The notes under the pieces: generated by a model | The model's database searches: none | Told to the model about the DNA's origin: nothing | The model's input: the letters and a program-made list of their open reading frames with translations, nothing else | Origin: Acarospora socialis | Lineage: Eukaryota > Ascomycota > Lecanoromycetes > Acarosporales > Acarosporaceae | Length of the DNA: 64,000 nucleotides | Assembly: GCA_025617375.2 (NCBI GenBank) | Contig: JAMYGW020000007.1 | Coordinates: forward strand, 124,001-188,000 | Direction of reading: 5' to 3' | Shown here: one piece after another, positions 59,548 to 64,000 of the stretch | How the letters are laid out: each line of letters opens with the position of its first letter | Position numbering within the stretch: the first letter of the stretch is position 1 | Translations under genes and position numbers: made by a program

Positions 59548-62500
59548 TCACTGCCAGCACATCGTATATTTGAGAGCTTCATGTACCTGGGGAAGAAACA
59601 AAGTACCATCTTGCCCTTCCGACAGATGGAGTCGTGCTCGCTCCGCCACCTGATGTCCGTAGTATGCGGGGCTCTAGCTGGTAGTTAGTTACATTTTCAG
59701 CCTCGCCCGATTCGGAAATGCTTTACCACTAAGCCGACAGCTTTCGTAGCACGAGCGTAGTTCCAGCAAAGCCCGTTCGTCAGGCGCTGCAACTCGTCCA
59801 CCGACAGATTATTCTCATCTAACAAAGTCAGGTACCTCGTAGGTCGTGCCGTACCTTGCAGAACTGATTGGGAGACGAGGTCTAGCTGATCAGCACAATT
59901 GATAGGGCCATTGTAGACGGCTTACTCACAGAAGTCCTGTCCGTTAGAATTTTCGAGAATGGTTCCCGGTGGGCAATTCCCGTTTTTGTCGCCGCGATCC
60001 AGAGGAAAGAGACGAACATGGTGTCTCTTTACACAACAAACGACCGTTATTCTTGGTGCATTGATACCAAACGAGCAGCAGGCTTCCTTCAGTGCTGCCA
60101 CTTCGACCGCCAAAATATGTTCAAACTGACTCTCACTCACACCATCCCGCCAGTAGAGAATAGATTCCGGGAACCGGCCATCTTGTTGAATACGAAAACG
60201 CTCAAGGAGCTCTTTCGTCATGGCGGCAAGATCAGCGATTAGTTCCTCCTTAGCCTCTTGTGCACTAGTGACTGAGGTAAACAAGCAACAATCGCGATCG
60301 TAGGAGCCACAGAGAGCTGTGAAGGATGGTGGTGGTGGATTGATCCGCAGCTGAGCAGGAGATGGGTGTGTCACATCCCCTCCCATCATTATCCAGCGCC
60401 GTTTCTGGTTTTGAAGCAGTGGCTCGGAGACCCTGGAATTGACGCCACCCCTCTTTGCATTGACTTTCAAGGCAATATTGGCGATGTACTGAGCTTGGCC
60501 GCGGCCCAGTGCTTTCTCAACCTGCATCACCTGCGATGAGACGCCTAGGCGTACGTCACAAATGTTCTTTATCGCTCTGTAGAGCTTCTCTTGCGACGAA
60601 TGAATAAGGAATATGAGGAGGTCTGTCTTATGGTGAAATGCAGACGCTGCCTTAGTCAACAGCTCGGCGATAATCTGTTTTAGATCCCCTTGGGGGTTTC
60701 CTTTGAGAAAAGCTGGTAAATTGCTTGGCATTGCAATACCAACATCTCGGAACCCACTGCAGAGCGATCGGACAAAATCTTGCAGTTGAGGGTCGCCGAT
60801 AGCTCGACTACCAGGTAGATATAGAAGGCCGTACGATTTAATAACGGTTGGATTCAAGAACTGCTTATTACGCAAGTTCCAGCTGCCGAGGATCGGTGGT
60901 CTCATATCGCTACCGTTGCTGTAGACGGGGGTTGGTGAAGGAAGGATCCGGGCAGGAAGTCTTAGCATAGTTGGCCTGACGGATAGACCATACGCCTTCG
61001 GGGTGTCTAATTCGTGCCAGTGGAGCTTTTCTACATTAGCAAGGATCTGCTGAGAGCGGACAAACGCTGGCGCTGTCGCCCAGCGGATGAAGTCGGCTGT
61101 TTCTGCGCCCTGCAGTTGCTCCTTGTACCGCTCCCCCGATGAAGTATAGCATAGCTCTAGTGGGAAAAGGCCGAAATTGGTTGCCGCAAGAGGTAGTTTT
61201 GGATATCGCAAACGGATTGAATATTTGCGTTCATAATAGCTTTAGATGTTAGCATGTTGTAAAAGTGCAGGGAAACCTGATGCACTTACGCGCTCACTGT
61301 GGTAGATACTTCTTCTCCAGTAACCGTTTTTTCATCGAAGGTTGTGTCATGAGCGGAGGAAGGACTAAGACGAAGGATTCTCAATTCCCGCGTATTTTGA
61401 CCCGGACTCAGATGTTTGACATTGATGAAGATCCCTTCCAGACGCTGGCAACACTGTCTGAATTGTCCTTGATTGCTAGAAAACCACTTCTGAATGTCAT
61501 CACGAGGAGACAGCCCAGTAAGACCATGAGCTAGCTCGACTAAGTTCTTATTCGGTACGTAGAATGCGGACGTTGAGGTGTCCACGTTGAGGCCTAGGCG
61601 CCCAAATCGTATTTGGACCGTCTGGATAACGCCCCTGATGGCCTCGAGCAGACCGGCCGTGCTTTTTAATGCCAAGCAAGTCGATGGAGTTCGCTCGAAA
61701 AACGCATTGGAGCGGGGTCGACTGACGAAGCGGGAGGCGGGATCTTTGCGGAAAACCGCGTTCAACCACCTTATAAGGGGTTCAATTGTCGGATTAGCCA
61801 TGTAGTCCAGCTCAACACGTCCACTTTGCACATATTCGACAAGGGATTTAATATCGAGGAGGCCGTTGTTACGAATCGCGATTTCGATCTGGTTCGGCCT
61901 TTCTGCACTGTGGCCCTCTAGCTCAATTGTGGTTGAGAGAGTCTCGCCAAACTGGACAAGTTCTCGAGGAGACCACGCCGTTGATACACCTTTCCATTGT
62001 CAGCGGTTTTCCACTTTCGTATCGTTTAGTCCGCACCATCGAACACGAAGTCGTCCCCCCAAAAGCTCTTGACGGCGTCATGCATCAGGACTCTGGCCTG
62101 TTGGGTCGAAGTGACTTTGTCGCTACCACGCCGTTGCGACGACTCGGGGACCCTAAGTCTCATCTGAAATCCAACGTCAGCAAGGTTCGAATGCGACTGC
62201 AGGATTCGAATTTACCCACATCGTAGGTATAGGTCTTTTGAATTGGGAGACTCTGAATCTCGAAAAAATTGACATTCAATACTATGTCTGTGCCAGCTGT
62301 ACCTGACACTGGGAGCCCTTTCATTACTAATTCTCGACCTCCAGTTGGGACGGGGACTCTGGTGGGAAGTCTGGAGCCCTGGCCCCCATGTCTATCGCCA
62401 TACCGCTCGTGTGGGTTTTCAGAGCGACCACCATGTGCTTCTTGCTCGGATCGAGGCTCTCGACTTGAGCGATCTCTTCTAAACGGCGACCTCTCTCTTT

Positions 62501-62564
62501 CGTCCCGACCATAACGGGGCGCTTCGCGATCACCGAGTCTACGACTGTCCCGATACCCCGACAT
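59548..62564 (-). CDS. Argonaute protein (fungal RNAi, QDE-2-like)
   Basis: Six exons (62564-62220, 62163-62037, 61989-61290, 61239-59930, 59881-59727, 59673-59548) give 920 residues. The N-terminus is Arg/Glu/Gly-rich and disordered. The N domain shows FDGVSTAWSPRELV and the L1 linker GRLGLNVDTSTSAFY. PAZ ends in YYERKYSIRLRYPKLPLA. The MID/PIWI half has GGDVTHP (Asp679), an EELIADL glutamate, and YWRDGVSESQF (Asp756). The last catalytic position, normally His in RPxHY, is Arg843 in ARPTRY. The end (SPAYYGHQVAERARLHL) is family-like. The 53-nt final intron is required; without it the protein would stop 14 codons after the exon 5 Gly-Leu. It binds small RNAs; slicing may be lost. Confidence 0.93.
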
Positions 62565-64000
62565 AGTGCTGAGGTGAATCTGAGATTGGTAGTAATGGTG
62601 GAACTCCGAGGAACTAAGAACAGAGTCAGCGGCAGTAAGTTTTATACCCTGGTGGACAGGGCAGGATGAAGTGAGGATCCGCTTACCGAACAACAAGTGC
62701 ACTCTGAGGTTCAGTCGGTTTTGCGAGCTCTAGAACTATCGGCAGAGGTTGTTGTATCTTCAGCGGTGATAACTCACTGACTTTATGCAAGACGTTAGAA
62801 AGGCCAGAGACCTCAGGGAATAGATATATGAGGAAGATAGATGCAGAGGCTTGTACAAAGCCGGTCTCACATATGTGAGGCATAGGGCAAGGTAATAGTA
62901 GCAGGAAAACGATAGATAGAGTCGAGGATGATAGTATGGGAAGAGTAGCGCACCTTGTAGACCAGGCTTTAGCCCTAATGAGTGAATAGAAGCTCGAAAC
63001 GGAGCTTTGATCTATCCAGATGGTGATGTAGCAGTGAATAGCTGCAACAACAGAGTAGTTGACAGTTCGAGTATGTGTAAGATGGAAGAGGAGAGATATC
63101 GGTAACGAAAGCGTACTTGACGGTGTGAGATTCCTGATGACTGATTTACGCTTTAAATATCAGGTAAGGTGAGTAGGTAGTACGAAGGAAAACGAGTATG
63201 TAAGTTGAACGAACAAGAAAGCTTTGAGAAAGGATCCTTTCTAGAACAGACCGTGAGATGTAAGTTGTAAGATGAAGAGGGATCGAAATCACAATCTAAA
63301 TAGAGAACCACAGCCTCCAGAAGTTGAAGGAGAGATATTCGTAGAGTTCTAAGCCTTTGATGCGTGATGAACTGAGTAACTGGCAAGGCTTAGGGTGTGA
63401 AACGGTAAGTAAGTTCATTTACCTGAGGTTACAGGTGAAGGAAGTAAGTGATATGAAACGGGATGATGTCAACAAAACAAGACGAGTCGGAATGTTCCAT
63501 GCCCTAAGACATGTTACGGAAAGAGCTAACGTATCACGGAAGATAAGATAGGCAAGGTAGGCACGGTATGAATTTCGTGACTCAGATAAGGTACCTAAGG
63601 TTGCTAGGTAGCTTTTGGAAGTCTTCCAACAGGTGATCCATGGCTTCAGGACCGATTAAGTACAGCTGGTGCCGTAGATACGGTTATCACTGCACTCGGA
63701 GCCCTTGTAACATGTCGGTTCCCTCATAACATGGCAAAGGACAGCCATTTGGAAATGTTTCTCAGGCATGTCGTCTGCTAATGTGTGTTCACTCTTTGCG
63801 ATGTTGCTTCAAGCTTAACCCGCTTACAAGAAGCCGGGCCATGTCAGAGAGAATACCTTTGTAGAGTGAAAGCGAGCAAAAAGCGCTGCTATGTCCGTCG
63901 GTAAGAATTAGCTAGAGAGCTAGTCTCTTTTTGTAAAGAAATTGAGCCGCGTGAGTTTTATCAACAAACACCTTAGCATAGAGTGTTGTCAACAAATTAT
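62565..64000. other. Intergenic region to right edge
   Basis: About 1.4 kb upstream of the Argonaute gene. Short frames only; AAGGTA/GGTAGG motifs recur near 63160-63180 and 63550-63600. No gene is supported. Confidence 0.5.

Noticed and set aside
59697-59742. tRNA-like D-arm sequence (TTAGTGGTAAAGC on the minus strand)
   Set aside because: It is the Argonaute exon 5/intron boundary; no acceptor stem or T-arm could be completed.

Overview
The window comes from the nuclear genome of a filamentous ascomycete (Pezizomycotina). The genes are split by many short GT-AG introns (mostly 45-70 nt) with CTAAC/CTGAC-like branch sites. The families are typical of that group: Zn2Cys6 and fungal-specific regulators, a Gpr1/Fun34/YaaH protein, fungal P450s, a PKS-NRPS megasynthase and an Argonaute. 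All exon models were read by eye from reading frames, splice signals and protein-family motifs; no database search was run.

Layout. (1) 1-8 kb: a P450 cut by the left edge, an amidohydrolase, a repetitive intergenic stretch and a Gpr1/Fun34/YaaH membrane protein. (2) 9.4-20.9 kb: a set of genes that fits oxidative myo-inositol/D-glucuronate catabolism. It contains a Gfo/Idh/MocA dehydrogenase, a zinc polyol-type dehydrogenase, an SDR, myo-inositol oxygenase, an aldo-keto reductase and a sugar/inositol-type transporter. A 1.1-kb element with 53-bp inverted ends lies in the middle. The reductase and the transporter each carry one in-frame stop codon in an otherwise intact frame, so the route may be decaying. 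(3) 22-24.4 kb: a fungal regulator of which only the second half of the zinc cluster could be found. (4) 25-57.4 kb: a likely secondary-metabolite locus. It holds a P450, a P450 reductase divergent from it, a stand-alone thioesterase, a large Zn2Cys6 regulator, an MFS exporter-type carrier and an 11.7-kb-coding PKS-NRPS. (5) Inside that locus, at 36.4-42 kb, lie a small unknown gene, a truncated DEAD-box-helicase-like gene built from tandemly duplicated exon-intron units, and 3.4 kb of gene-poor sequence. (6) 59.5-62.6 kb: an Argonaute whose last catalytic position reads Arg instead of His.

How the genes may work together. In the inositol block the transporter would import inositol, MIOX would cleave it to D-glucuronate, the AKR would reduce that to L-gulonate, and the three dehydrogenases would carry it on toward gluconate. 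In the metabolite block the PKS-NRPS would build a polyketide-amino acid amide. Its ER motif looks intact, its methyltransferase region is degenerate, and its terminal reductase-like domain has lost key motifs, which suggests release without reduction. The P450/CPR pair, thioesterase and MFS carrier are candidates for tailoring, editing and export.
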